A DNA stretch of 64,000 nucleotides from Epiperipatus broadwayi (taxonomy: Eukaryota > Onychophora > Udeonychophora > Euonychophora > Peripatidae), in assembly GCA_028023455.1 (NCBI GenBank), contig JAQFVV010000020.1, positions 12,748,385-12,812,384 of the forward strand, written 5' to 3'. Below are positions 11,282-21,775 of the stretch, piece after piece; position 1 is the first letter of the stretch, and every line of letters begins with the position of its first letter. The translations under genes and the position numbers were made by a program. The notes under the pieces were generated by a model that worked only from the letters and a program-made list of their open reading frames with translations, ran no database searches and had not been told where the DNA came from.

Positions 11282-12700
11282 GCGACGACTAATCCGTTCT
11301 CAAGTGTCTGTCCAAAATTTTATGGACTTCCAAAAATTCACAAACCAGATACCCCCCTTCGTCCAATAGTAAGTGCAATAGGTTCTCCAACTCATATTTT
11401 AGCCAGATACTTATCGGATTTCATTAAACCTACAATCCCATCTATTAAATCATATATTAAAAACTCTCTTCATTTTATTTCTGTTTTAAAAAGTTTAAAA
11501 ATTAATGCTAATGACATTCTGGTCAGTTTTGATGTCGTGTCTTTGTTTACAAACATTCCAATTGATGAAGCTTTAAATATAATCTCACAACGTTGCAATT
11601 TACCAGACCATATTATTGCTTTAATTAAACATTGTCTCTTAAATACATATTTTGTATACAATGGACAGCATTACAGACAAGTTTTTGGTACTTCTATGGG
11701 CTCACCTATCTCAGGAGTAATAGCTAATTTATTCATGGAATATATAGAAAACCGTGCTTTAGAATCATCATCTTTAAAACCTCTCATTTGGCTCAGATAC
11801 ATAGATGACACTTTTGTCATATGGCAACATGGAAAAAATAAATTAGATAATTTTTTCTTACATTTAAATAATATGCATCCTCATATTAAATTTACAATGG
11901 AGACAGAGTCTGATGGAAAACTCCCTTTTCTTGATGTTCTAGTCACCAGAACACCAAATAGTTTATCTTTTTCTATTTACAGAAAGGATACACACACAGA
12001 CAGTTATTTGCATTTCCATTCTCATCATCATCCAACTCAGATAGTTTCTGTAGCCAAAACTCTTTTAAATAGAGCAATTAACCTTTCAGATGAGACACAT
12101 CTGAAAGAAGAAATAAATCATATTAATAGTGTTTTATTAGCAAATAGTTATAATTACAAATTTATAAAAAAAGCCTTATTTCAAGTCCAAAATAGACAAA
12201 ATAGGAAACAAAAAGATGATAAATCAGCTATTAGGATTTGTGTTCCATATGTAAAAGGAACTACAGACAGTATCGGACATATATTAAAACGCTATAATAT
12301 AGATACAGCATTTTCTGCTCATCAAAAGATCAGCAATATAATAACCAAGCCTAAGGATTCAATCCCTCTTGAATCTCATGGTGTCTATCAAATCTCATGT
12401 AAAAATTGTAAAGCTTCTTACATAGGTATGAGTAATCGTCGCATCAGTGTTAGGAGAGATGAGCATGCTAATGCAGTTAAACAACACTCATCATCATCAG
12501 CACTCTCACTCCATACTATAGATTCAGGTCATAAAATTGATTTTTCTAGTACCAGGATCATATCCAGATGTGATAATCTCTACCAATGCAAAATTAGAGA
12601 AGCCATTGAGATACTTAAAAGGCCAGATTGTATCAATAAGCGAAATGATACATGTAAACTTCCTCCTATTTGGAAAGATTTTTTTAAAAAACATTCCTAA
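11282..12700 (+). CDS. PLE reverse transcriptase with C-terminal GIY-YIG endonuclease (N-terminus missing)
   Basis: One continuous frame with no internal stop, open from 11282 (in-frame TGA just before) to TAA at 12698. No upstream ATG exists, so the true start was lost by truncation; 472 codons remain versus roughly 700-900 for full PLE proteins. RT landmarks in order: FYGLPKIHKP and LRPIVSAIG (fingers), LVSFDVVSLFTNIP (motif A, catalytic Asp), GTSMGSPISGVIANLFMEYI (motif B), RYIDDTFVIW (motif C, YIDD), then KLPFLDVLVTR. The C-terminal region has GVYQISCKNCKASYIG, the GIY-YIG nuclease signature with the CxxC typical of PLEs, followed by ISVRRDEH (catalytic Arg region). Known PLE proteins reverse-transcribe and insert their RNA using this nuclease. 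All catalytic motifs look intact, so decay is limited to the 5' loss; codons are more balanced than in the AT-rich flanks. Confidence 0.93.
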   Translation, partial: ATTNPFSSVCPKFYGLPKIHKPDTPLRPIVSAIGSPTHILARYLSDFIKPTIPSIKSYIKNSLHFISVLKSLKINANDILVSFDVVSLFTNIPIDEALNIISQRCNLPDHIIALIKHCLLNTYFVYNGQHYRQVFGTSMGSPISGVIANLFMEYIENRALESSSLKPLIWLRYIDDTFVIWQHGKNKLDNFFLHLNNMHPHIKFTMETESDGKLPFLDVLVTRTPNSLSFSIYRKDTHTDSYLHFHSHHHPTQIVSVAKTLLNRAINLSDETHLKEEINHINSVLLANSYNYKFIKKALFQVQNRQNRKQKDDKSAIRICVPYVKGTTDSIGHILKRYNIDTAFSAHQKISNIITKPKDSIPLESHGVYQISCKNCKASYIGMSNRRISVRRDEHANAVKQHSSSSALSLHTIDSGHKIDFSSTRIISRCDNLYQCKIREAIEILKRPDCINKRNDTCKLPPIWKDFFKKHS

Positions 12701-12779
12701 ATTTAACATTTTTTGCTATTGGTGGAATTTTAACATTTTATTCAAATCAGTGATTGTAGCGCCTCTACAACCGTCTTTC

Positions 12780-12842
12780 TACCTTTTATAACTCTGTAGA
12801 TGGCTTGTGTGACCAAGTCGAAACGTCAGTATATTAATATTA
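12780..12842 (+). ncRNA. Hammerhead-ribozyme-like motif at PLE 3' end (candidate)
   Basis: CTGTAGATG is followed by a potential short stem (GCTTG ... CAAGT) and then CGAAAC, then GTCAGTATA. PLE terminal repeats are known to carry minimal type I hammerheads with CUGAUGA-stem-GAAAC. Here the stem and GAAAC fit, but the CUGAUGA box is imperfect (CTGTAGATG), so the ribozyme would be degenerate or this is a coincidence. Confidence 0.3.
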
Positions 12843-12890
12843 AAAATTTTTAACACGGATGAACCCGCAAAATATGTATTTTATATATTT

Positions 12891-14144
12891 AACCCGTGCA
12901 AATCTTCATTTTAACATATATATATACACATCAGAGTTGTTTGTTAGCTGAACTTATATATTAAAACTTTAACAAAAAAAAATCTTTCATAATATTTCAC
13001 TAAAGTGCATGTTCCTTACTACACTAATATATAAAATGTTCGTTAGTTATAGATATAAAGACATAATTACCTCCTTGGAGGATGAACGTTCATGATTTAG
13101 GTGGATCCTCTGTAAGCTTACAGTTTCCTACTGGAGATTGTCTTATAAATAATAATAAATCAGTACGCGAAGAAAGCTTCCTGCATTGCACAGTTATTAC
13201 TTTCTCATTTAGTTGTTAGGTAGGTGTTTCATGCAAATGGCATGGTTGTTATATTTGTTGGTAGTTACTCAAACAATTCATTTGGTAGAGTTAGATCCTT
13301 AACTTTCCATAACAAATGTCATCGTATTCAGGCAGGGTCAGACAGCTATAGATGGGGCCGGCCCAACAAATCTACACAATTCACTTACCCCAACATTTCT
13401 ATGGGATGCATTTCTATGGAGATTTATAAATTAAACTAAAGTATTTTCTTTTTCGGTAATTCCTTTAACGACTCATTGATTTGCTTCCATTCTTGGTCAA
13501 TTTCCGAATTACTTCCTTTTTTCTTTTTATCTTTCTCTTTTTTTTGTTTCTTTTCTTAAAAAAAATGGTTCTCTTTCTTTTCATGTAACCTTCATAACTT
13601 CCTTCCTTTGAATGTATCCATCCGATGATGACCCCTATCTCTGGAATGCTTTTAGTGCCAGCAAGTTTCCATTGTTCCTAATTATTCAAGAGAGTTCTTA
13701 GAATTTCAATGGCAAATGGCACCACTTGCCAAATTTAACTCTCTTTAATATTATATATCTTTACATTATTTTCATTAAGAAACATGTGCTACAAGTATTA
13801 TTTCAAAATCATAGTGTAATGTAATAAATCAAAATACATACATTCTACAAAATCAATGAAATACGACTCTGCGCACAACTGCTCTCTTTCATTTTCACCT
13901 AAATATTTGTTAGTATTTAATATCTATATCTATCACACAATATGTATCACGATTATCTGTATAGGTTGCACCTTTAATGTCTACCACATTCATTTAATAC
14001 TCTCTTGTAACAGGGATCAAATGATCATTTATATATATATATTTTTATTTTGAGTTATTTTAATTAATAATACCAACTGCAATTAACACCCAATAATACT
14101 TAGGCACTCTGCTTAAGTTTCCAACAGTGTTTGAACCCACTTAC
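12891..14144. other. Intergenic sequence, no gene recognised
   Basis: Somewhat less AT-biased around 13050-13440, where a 71-codon plus-strand frame has no recognisable motif. A pyrimidine-rich stretch (CTTTTTATCTTTCTC type) occupies about 13490-13560. I see no element termini. Confidence 0.45.
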
Positions 14145-14610
14145 TGTTACAATATATAGTGTAACACTTACATACATATATATATTACACGTACTTGTTT
14201 ATAGTTCCTTGAAAAAAAAGGTAAATGAATGAAAGAGAAGAATTTAAGAAATAAAGCTGTAAGTCATATTTATACTTAAAATGCAGTAATATAAACTAAA
14301 GTAGCAAGTAGATGATAAGATAAGAAGAAGGGAAGATAATTAGTAGTTTTATAAATCGAATTATAAGAGGGGGATCTGATTTAAGTTTTAAATTAAGATT
14401 CTGAACCTGCCCTCTTCTTTTTATCTTTAATAATAGAATTCTAAGAAAGAATTAACATTGTAGAAACAAAAAGAAATAGGATATGATGTATAAACATAAT
14501 ATAACTTGAAATAATGGTGATTGGAGTAAATGGAAATAAAATGTAATTCAAATTGCAAATAGAAAATTAAAATAATTAATGACAAGCAATCTTTGTAAAT
14601 TATTTCATAA
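14145..14610 (+). repeat. 5' LTR of the 14.1-19.8 kb element
   Basis: Matches 19311-19790 in order over nearly its whole length. The start near TGTTACAATATATAGTGTAA is approximate because the first about 30 bases do not align well to the 3' copy. A convincing primer binding site after 14610 is not visible. Confidence 0.7.
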
Positions 14611-16799
14611 TTTTAGTAAATTCCTGGCCTATACAATAATAGATTATTCTAAAAAAAAAAGATAAGATTAATTAATTTTAAAAAAACTAATAGCAAAAAT
14701 GAATAAAAGTAAACAATAGGAAGGAGATGATTTATAAAAATGGCAAGTTTGATCATTTATAAGTTAGTTAAATATTTTTGTGTTCAAGTTAAGAGGAAGT
14801 AAAATCTGTTAATCCACTGGGGACAATTGCTCAGAGTGTGTCTTGCAGTTTGTCTATAGTTGGAGTTTAGGAGAGTTATTTTTGATGTTCATGAAGGTTA
14901 ATCTGAGAGGAGACCACAAAGCAGAAGACTGCAGTTTAGTAAGAAAGTATGCAATGGACTGTAAAATTAATAATTGACTAAATAACACTGTGCACTGGTA
15001 AGAAAACCACAGGAGTGGCTGTCTGGGTTTCATTCCTTGTTCTCTATCACCATCAATCTCTCTCGTCTGCCATCAATTCCTCACCTGTAATGTAGGACTC
15101 TGACACTTATATTCTCTCCTAAAGTCATTCCAAAGTTCTGGAAAATGAAAAAGAAATTGAAAGTGACGACTCAATGGCCAGTTATGAAAAGCGAAATGAG
15201 AGTTGTGAACTTAAAAGCCCAAAAACCATGATGGGATGATTGTCCAAAATGGTGACATATAGATATAACATCACATCCAAGTTAAAACATATGTAAATAC
15301 ATTGAACTTTATCAGAAAATGTCTGCACATTATTGAGTGTAAATAAACTAATATGAAGGAAAGACTATTGAGATTACCAATATTAGAATAACATAATTGA
15401 AGACGTATGTGATAAATTAGATCTTACTAAAACATATTTATTTGTTTATTAATTATTATTATATGTTTATTATTTTTGGGGATTAAATGTATGTATAATG
15501 AAAATATTAATATACTTGTGTATACATGTATAGCAATAAAAAGTATTTGCTAAAGATTATTTGGTCTATTTTCTTTCCTTTACCTGCATTTCCATGATTA
15601 AAAATTATGCAAGAGTTTATAGATGTTCTTGATTCATGCATTGGGTCCACTGTCTCATAGTATTGGAGTCAGTCTGGGTTATTTTACAAACATGAGATTT
15701 CACTATGCCATTTGTACAGAGCATTCCAGTTATATAAATTTTACATGACCAGATGGTGCCTGAGATTTATCTTAAAAAAAATAAATTACCTTTGGAGGAA
15801 ATGAAGGAGTGCTGTGATCAGGAAATAAAATTGAGACTTGTACAGATTAACAGTTAATCTGTCAATAATATTCTACTCCTCTGCTTGAGTGTACAGTCAA
15901 CGGTTTGTCGAAACAGTTTCAAGTTAATAAATGATTAATATGTATGAAAGTCTACATCTGTTAAGTAAATCCATTAGACTAATTCAATGTTATATTTAGT
16001 GAAAGATATTAGGATCAAGAAAGTAAGCATATGAACCATAATGAGTTTAATATATATATCATATGAATAAAAAAATAAAGACATAGAGAAACAGTCACAA
16101 ATCACATAAACCATTCCCGACCATCACAAATGTTATTCAATGTGGGTGCTCATGTGGCATAAAATGGCCCAGCATAGATAAATAATATTGTTCAAGTTGC
16201 CAATTATTAGAAATGCCTAAGAGACAAAATTAATATATATATATATATAAAATAAAAAAGTTGAAGTTGGGAAGTAATGTAAAAAGGGAGATGGCCAAAG
16301 TAAATATAATAATAAAGAAAAATTGAAATAATAATGAGATTGAAATGTAAATAAAAAGAAGAGAGCAGAGAAATGCTGGCAAAGAAATAAAGAAAAAAAA
16401 CATCTTTTGTTTATCATTATGGTAGTGGTTTTAGATAATTAGACAGGGAAGTACAAGGGACCTAGGGGTTTGAAGTCAGATGGACACTTCATTTGAATTC
16501 AAATAAAGCAGATGAGTAAATAAGCACAAAGCATTAGTAGTGGGAAAAAAGATAGCAAAATAAATGTAGACATGATCTAACACAAAAATGGATTTAGAAA
16601 AATCACAAAGTGAAATTGAAGAATAGGAAATTGAAAGTAAGATAGAAAATAACAAGGTAGAAAATAATGATATAATAAACATTAAATAAAGTAATAACAC
16701 AAATGGAGCAAAATAAGAAAGAATTAAATAAGATTAGATCAAGTAGTAGAAGAAAATAAAGTGTGGAAAAAGAAACTAATGAAATGTCAGGCAAGGGCG
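14611..16799 (+). other. Leader region of the LTR element
   Basis: Probably the untranslated leader and, from about 16450, the A/G-rich remains of the Gag N-terminal coiled-coil region (many AAA/GAA codons broken by stops). No intact frame. A CGAAAC motif near 15909 was inspected for a ribozyme and not supported. Confidence 0.45.
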
Positions 16800-17820
16800 A
16801 TCAAAAAGTTAGAGCAGAAGATTCAGTCCAGATGGATTATGCTAAAATATGAGGTTAGATTAGAAATCATTAAAAATATGGAGTGAGTAGAGGGTCAGTT
16901 AAAGGTAACAAATAAAGAAATAGACATAAAAATAGTATAGGAAAGAAGCATATAATTGTTATGAAAAGAGATAATAGACTATAATGTAGAAAATGAAAAA
17001 ATAATAGAATTTCTGAAAGTAGAAACTAGGGATATAGTAGAGAAGATAGAATTCAAATTTGGGGGAAAAGAAGGTAGAGGGATTGATTTCTCTGGCTGTA
17101 AGTGTGGTGTCACAAATGTAAACACATTGTGTCAAAATAATCTGGTGATTTGTTTGCTGGTCATCTAGGAGAAATCTCCAATGGAACACTTGAGAAGCTT
17201 GGAGTGATATTTGATATTAAACATGATGAGCAAGAAAGCTAAGATAGCAATTGCTTGCATATATTTCCAAGCATGATCTCAGTTTGATGAGATTCACTGT
17301 TTTTAAAAACAACTGTGTTTGAGGAATATAAAATTGCACTGTGTAATAGTTATTGGGGTGAGGAATATCAGGAGAATATAAAGCACCAGATGATGGAAGA
17401 CAAATGGTGAGCTATTTACCCCATTTGTTTGTCATAAAGTAGCAAAGTTGAAGGCACTAACAGCAAGCCCACTATCCAAACAACAAATTATACATTTTCT
17501 ACAGCATAACTTTCCCCCCAAATGTAAAACAGATGCTTATAGGCATGGAATGAAAGACAGTCAAGCAAGTGGCAGAGATATTAGCTATGTGTGACAATAG
17601 CAGGCCAAGCTACAATCAAAAGAAAAGAGGATTCAAACCCCCAAAAAGGGAGGCAAGTATAAATGTCATAAATGTTGGTCCTTGGAGAAATTCCTGGGAA
17701 AAGAAAACAAGGCACAGGTTGTTGGGCAGTCAAAGCTGAACAAGGGTAGATAAACTTACTGGTAGTGAATCTGAGGTCACTCACCTGAAACATGTAACAC
17801 CTGAAACATCAGGTTAGGCC
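16800..17820 (+). pseudogene. Decayed retrotransposon gag (same lineage as the 35-36 kb gag)
   Basis: Gag-like segments occur in order but in shifting frames with stops. They are SPMEHLRSLE near 17175, KKAKIAIACIYFQA near 17235, SYWGEEYQENIKHQM at about 17347-17391, VAKLKALTASPLSKQQII at 17439-17492, MLIGME near 17530 and RPSYNQKKRGFKPPKRE near 17605-17660. Each has a counterpart in the minus-strand gag at 35003-36367 (for example SYWNEDYQENLHHQI and VAKLHSLTADPLSEQQIV). The pattern fits the retrotransposon Gag core (Retrotrans_gag family), the structural protein that packages element RNA. No CCHC zinc knuckle is seen; a basic tail follows instead. At least four frameshifts or stops make it non-functional. 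Confidence 0.8.
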
Positions 17821-18850
17821 CTGGGATAGATCCTGATTCCCTGGCATAAGTTGATATAAAAAAAGTCAAAAAGAACCACCTGGCAAAAATTAAATGGGCT
17901 AGAACAATTTAGATGGATCCTCAGGTGATAAAAAAAAAAAAGGAAAAGAAAAAAATCTCAACCAACTGAAAACCAAGTAAGGCAAAATGAAAATTAAAAA
18001 CTTAAATAAAGAAAAAAAAGGGAATAATAATTAAAATTTCCCAGTTTGTGAGTTTGCTAAAAATAAAGCAGCATTGTTTATCAAACAAACAAGCAAATAA
18101 ATTCATACAAAAGAATTAAAATAACCATACTCAGTATGGAAAATATAGAAAATCATCCCATTTATCAGTCTGTGAAAAGGTGTAGCCAAGCATAAGAGAA
18201 TAAACAACATTAAATGAATAGTAATAACCATAAAATGCAAAGTAATAAAACTAAAAAGGAATAATACTAAGTAGTAGAAAGATAAGAAACTAACCCAGCT
18301 TATAATTACCAACAAGGCAGACTAATGTGACCAAACAAATAAATAAATAATAAACCATATATAAATGATGGTTGTGTGAGAATAAATAGTTAGGTGCAGA
18401 TGTGCATGAAAGAATGTTGAGAAATTTGTAGTCACAGTATATGCTTGTTTTAAGCCATTTCATTGGGAAAAATAAACCTGTCAATAATTAAGGGCATCCA
18501 GTAATTGTTCAAAAATGAGGGTCCAGTAGAGAAAGTCTTGGGCCAATGAAATGTGCTGGAAGAGAAATTCCGAGCTTATTAACATTAATGAAATTTATTG
18601 TAAGTTGATTGGGCAGTAGACTTGTTCTGCCATTCATAGAATGTTCAAATCCCATATTCCACATTCATAGTTGATGAAATTTGCCCCTGTGAGGTCTTAA
18701 CAAAAGAAATTAAATTAGGTTGGATCAGTATAAAAACAGCCAAAGAAAGTAAGGTAGAGTCTAAAAATTGTCACCCTCTGTAATTTTATCATGTTTGATC
18801 ATTAGTGAGATGAAGAAAAAAAAGAGAAGAAATAAATTAAACTATTAGAT
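17821..18850. other. Post-gag interior of the LTR element
   Basis: No pol domain visible. The minus-strand frames of 64-70 codons are F/L/Y-rich shadows of A/G-rich sequence. Confidence 0.5.
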
Positions 18851-19248
18851 CAGGGGTCCCCAACCCTATGCCCGCGGGCACCATGGCACCCGCGGACCGT
18901 TTTACGTGTGCCCGCCGCTATCTGAACACGATAAAAAATTATTTATCTGATACAAATAAGTTTAATTTTTAAAATTTCTTATAAATTATTGTATTATATT
19001 GTAATCAAATTGTAGGGCATACTATACTTTTACAGCATAAAAATATAAACGTTAATTATATGTTAAAATTGTATTTTTGAAATAAATATTTTTTTGTACA
19101 TTATGTGTATTATTAACAATATCCAACTATAAATTTACATTGAAAAAATAAATGGTGCTTGCCACCTGGTTGAAAAAATAAGTGGTGCCCGTCACCTCGC
19201 CGGTATTATAGAATGTGCTCTTAAGTGCAAAAAGGTTGGGGACCCCTG
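18851..19248. mobile_element. hAT-type MITE, 398 bp
   Basis: Perfect 15-bp terminal inverted repeats: CAGGGGTCCCCAACC at the left and GGTTGGGGACCCCTG at the right. They are flanked by TATTAGAT and TATTAGAG, an 8-bp target duplication with one mismatch. The CAGGGGTCCCCAAC terminus and 8-bp duplication are hallmarks of hAT-superfamily transposons. GC-rich ends (CCCGCGGGCACC) surround an AT-rich centre, and GGTGCTTGCCACCTGG / GGTGCCCGTCACCTCG form a short internal duplication near 19152-19200. No transposase frame, hence non-autonomous. Confidence 0.92.
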
Positions 19249-19302
19249 TATTAGAGCTAAAATCAGTGAATATCCAATTGACACCCTTTTACCTCTCAAA
19301 CT

Positions 19303-19310
19303 AAGAGGGG
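19303..19310 (+). promoter_or_regulatory. Polypurine tract before the 3' LTR
   Basis: AAGAGGGG lies immediately before the TGTGATGG start of the 3' LTR. In LTR elements this tract primes plus-strand DNA synthesis; its place supports plus orientation, in agreement with the gag strand. Confidence 0.6.
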
Positions 19311-19790
19311 TGTGATGGAATGCTCTCATAAATATATAGTGCAACACTCATGTACATATATATACATTACATGTGCTTGTTTATAGTTCATTAAAAAGAA
19401 AAAAAATAAATGAATGAGAAGAATTTAAGAAATAAAGTATTTATACTTAAAACACAGTAATATAAACTAAAGTAGCAAGTAGATCGACAAGATAAGAACA
19501 AGGGAAGAAAATTAATAGAATTTTATTAATTAAATTGCAAAGAGGGGGGAAGAAAAATCTGATTTAAGTTTTAAATTAAAATTCAGAACCGCTCTCTTCT
19601 TTTTATCTCGATAGAATTCTAAAAAAAAATTAATGTTGTGAAAGAAAAAGAAATAGGATATAATGTCAAAATATATTGTAAATTGAAATAATGGTAATTG
19701 AAGTAAATGGAAATAAAATGTAATTCAAATTAAAAATAGAAATTTAAAATAATTAATAACAAGTAATCTTTGTAAATGATCTCATTGGCA
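19311..19790 (+). repeat. 3' LTR of the 14.1-19.8 kb element
   Basis: Begins TGTGATGG directly after the polypurine tract. Similarity to the 5' LTR continues to about TCAT at 19785. No intact target duplication was recognised. Confidence 0.7.
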
Positions 19791-21362
19791 GAAGTGCAAT
19801 TAAATTTCTACCAATATATGCTCAAAATATATGGCCGTGAATGAAAAATAAAATATTACTTCAACCATAATAAGTGCTAACCATAATTAGTGTCGGAAAT
19901 CTGCTGAACCTTTCTAGTACAATCTTTTATTATGCTATTTATCTATTTCGTCTGTATATTTTGTTTAATAAACTAACATTTATAGTTTATCTATTAATGA
20001 TAGTTATTTTAAATATTTATTAACATCTTTATTAAAATTGCTTAGTTTGTAAAATTAGAAACTAAAATGAATTGTGGTATTACAATTCCAAGTAATTTGG
20101 TTTAAATTAACTGTTATAATAAAAAAAAAAATCAGCACCAGAAAATGTCCATCGTGAGAAATAATAATTTTAATCTTTATTATCAGTTAAAGCAGCATGA
20201 TTTAAATTAAAAGATATCAGTTTTAGAAATACTGTATTTATTTGAATCAAATATTAAGAGAAAAATTTTGAATATTTTTTGGTTATTTTTGAAATTGTGT
20301 TTGGATATATGTTTGTATTATAATCATAACTGAAATATAATAGAACTTGTTAGTTAAAGACTATTAATCAGAAATCCATTTTTAGTAATACCTACAGCTT
20401 ATAAGTATAAAAAAGATTTGGAATGCATTTTCATTTAATATATTTACATGCACTAAAAGTTCAATATATATTGCATAGCATACAAAGAGTTTTAATTATG
20501 CACATTCTTATATTGGTAGAAATTTTGAAATGATTGATATACGTGAACTCAATATTATAAGTTGAATACATTTGTTAAAATTACTAGCATATGCCTTTCT
20601 TGTACTGTTTTCTTAAATTATGACAAGAGTTCAGAATGGAGATTACGATTGCTAAATTATAAAATTCCCATAATAATTAGTATAGGCTTGCTTCAATGCA
20701 ATCATAATGAATTTGACTATCTTGAGATTAACATTCAAAGTATTTGCATGTACATCCAATGACTTAGTTTTAATAAGTATGATCACCAGCTTTAGATTTA
20801 ATTAAGTAGATTAATGAACAATTATCTAAAGATCTGGGATAGCATGTAAATAAGATATTTTGCTTTCCCTTACAATTGTAGAATAAATCAGTCGTTAAAA
20901 AGATTACTTATCAAAAACAATTATAAGAAATGTATATAATTTATAATTACAATATTGAAATATAAATATAACTTATGATATAGTTAATAATAGATTAATA
21001 ATAAATATGATTTATAACATTATAATATTAAATGTATATTAAATATTCCCTTTTAATATAGAATTTGCTCTTTCATTCATTTATAAGATCCATGATACTA
21101 AAATATATAATAGTCAGGCCCTTATTCCAAAGAGTTGGCAATTCTCTATGATCTAGAGGATATATTAAGTATTGATAATAGTTGCTGAGTTTTTAGAGTT
21201 TGTGAATGTATATTGTAAAAGAAATGATGGTGATCAAATACCACATGTTTGTACCAGCTTCATAAAATTACACATTCATAAGATGTATCAATAGATTATT
21301 TTTTTTGTTTGAAATAAAGAATCAAAGTAGAATGTGAAAATAGTATAAAAATATGTCTGTAG
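19791..21362. other. AT-rich sequence, probable intron or intergenic
   Basis: No recognisable coding segment or element ends. If the exon at 21385 is real, this would be part of its preceding intron. Confidence 0.4.
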
Positions 21363-21384
21363 ACTTATGTATGTATTGTACCAG

Positions 21385-21557
21385 TCAAAAAGAAGCCAAC
21401 ACATCAACAAACCCAAACTCAAAGTCGGATTCAAACTCAGGCGGTTCAAACTGAATTGAAACCCAACTCACGATCTCAGATCAAATCAATGGATGACATA
21501 TATCGACGGTACATAACTATGCGACAAGGAACTAGCTCAATGGATGATGATGATTAA
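21385..21557 (+). CDS. Probable terminal coding exon of an unidentified host gene
   Basis: A frame of about 57 codons ends at TAA (21555-21557). It is preceded by a plausible acceptor (TTATGTATGTATTGTACCAG at about 21365-21384; an alternative acceptor is the AG at 21361-21362). The translation is hydrophilic and of balanced composition (KKKPTHQQTQTQSRIQTQ, then KSMDDIYRRYITMRQGTS, ending SMDDDD), quite unlike the K/N/F/Y-rich chance frames around it. Codons such as CGA, CGG, GCG and GAC appear. Two AATAAA signals follow 22 and 32 bases after the stop. This looks like the acidic C-terminus of a cytoplasmic tail; I do not recognise the protein. The frame has a stop at 21360-21362, so coding cannot continue upstream without splicing. 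Confidence 0.55.
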
Positions 21558-21578
21558 TGAGACCCTTAATTTAACTCT

Positions 21579-21594
21579 AATAAAGTATAATAAA
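21579..21594 (+). terminator. Candidate polyadenylation signals
   Basis: Two AATAAA hexamers (21579 and 21589) sit shortly after the stop codon of the candidate terminal exon. Such hexamers are frequent by chance in AT-rich DNA, so the support comes from position only. Confidence 0.35.
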
Positions 21595-21731
21595 ATAACT
21601 AAGAATCTTTATAAGTCAACTCATATATATATGTTCAGGTTGCCACTACAGACAGTGAGCATTAATATTAAAATAATTTGAATAAAAAAAAAATTAAAAA
21701 AACCAAATGTGTTAATAAAATGTTTAATAAT

Positions 21732-21732
<1 letters not shown>

Positions 21733-21775
<43 letters not shown>
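21733..21775. repeat. (TAA)n microsatellite
   Basis: About 14 uninterrupted TAA units. Confidence 0.95.

Larger units (their letters stand above)
11210..12890 (+). mobile_element. Penelope-like element, 5'-truncated copy
   Basis: The element includes the RT/GIY-YIG frame described separately, plus about 190 bp of 3' sequence with a GTCGAAACGTCAGT motif reminiscent of hammerhead ribozymes in PLE terminal repeats. The 5' boundary is set where recognisable coding similarity fades (about 11210-11282). The 3' boundary is set before the TATATATATACAC tract. No long terminal duplication is present within the copy. Confidence 0.8.
14145..19790 (+). mobile_element. Old gag-bearing LTR retrotransposon with nested hAT MITE
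   Basis: Direct repeats of about 460-480 bp bound the region (about 14145-14610 and 19311-19790), sharing runs such as ATAAACTAAAGTAGCAAGTA, GATTTAAGTTTTAAATTAA and GGAAATAAAATGTAATTCAA. Between them lies a decayed plus-strand gag and, right before the 3' repeat, a polypurine tract. No protease, RT, RNase H or integrase motif was found in the roughly 1 kb between gag and the nested MITE, so the copy was gag-only or lost pol. LTR divergence is substantial with indels, implying an old insertion. The 5' boundary and target duplication are uncertain. Confidence 0.75.

Noticed and set aside
15895-15925. GTCGAAAC motif as a possible hammerhead ribozyme
   Set aside because: No CUGAUGA box or supporting stem at the right distance.
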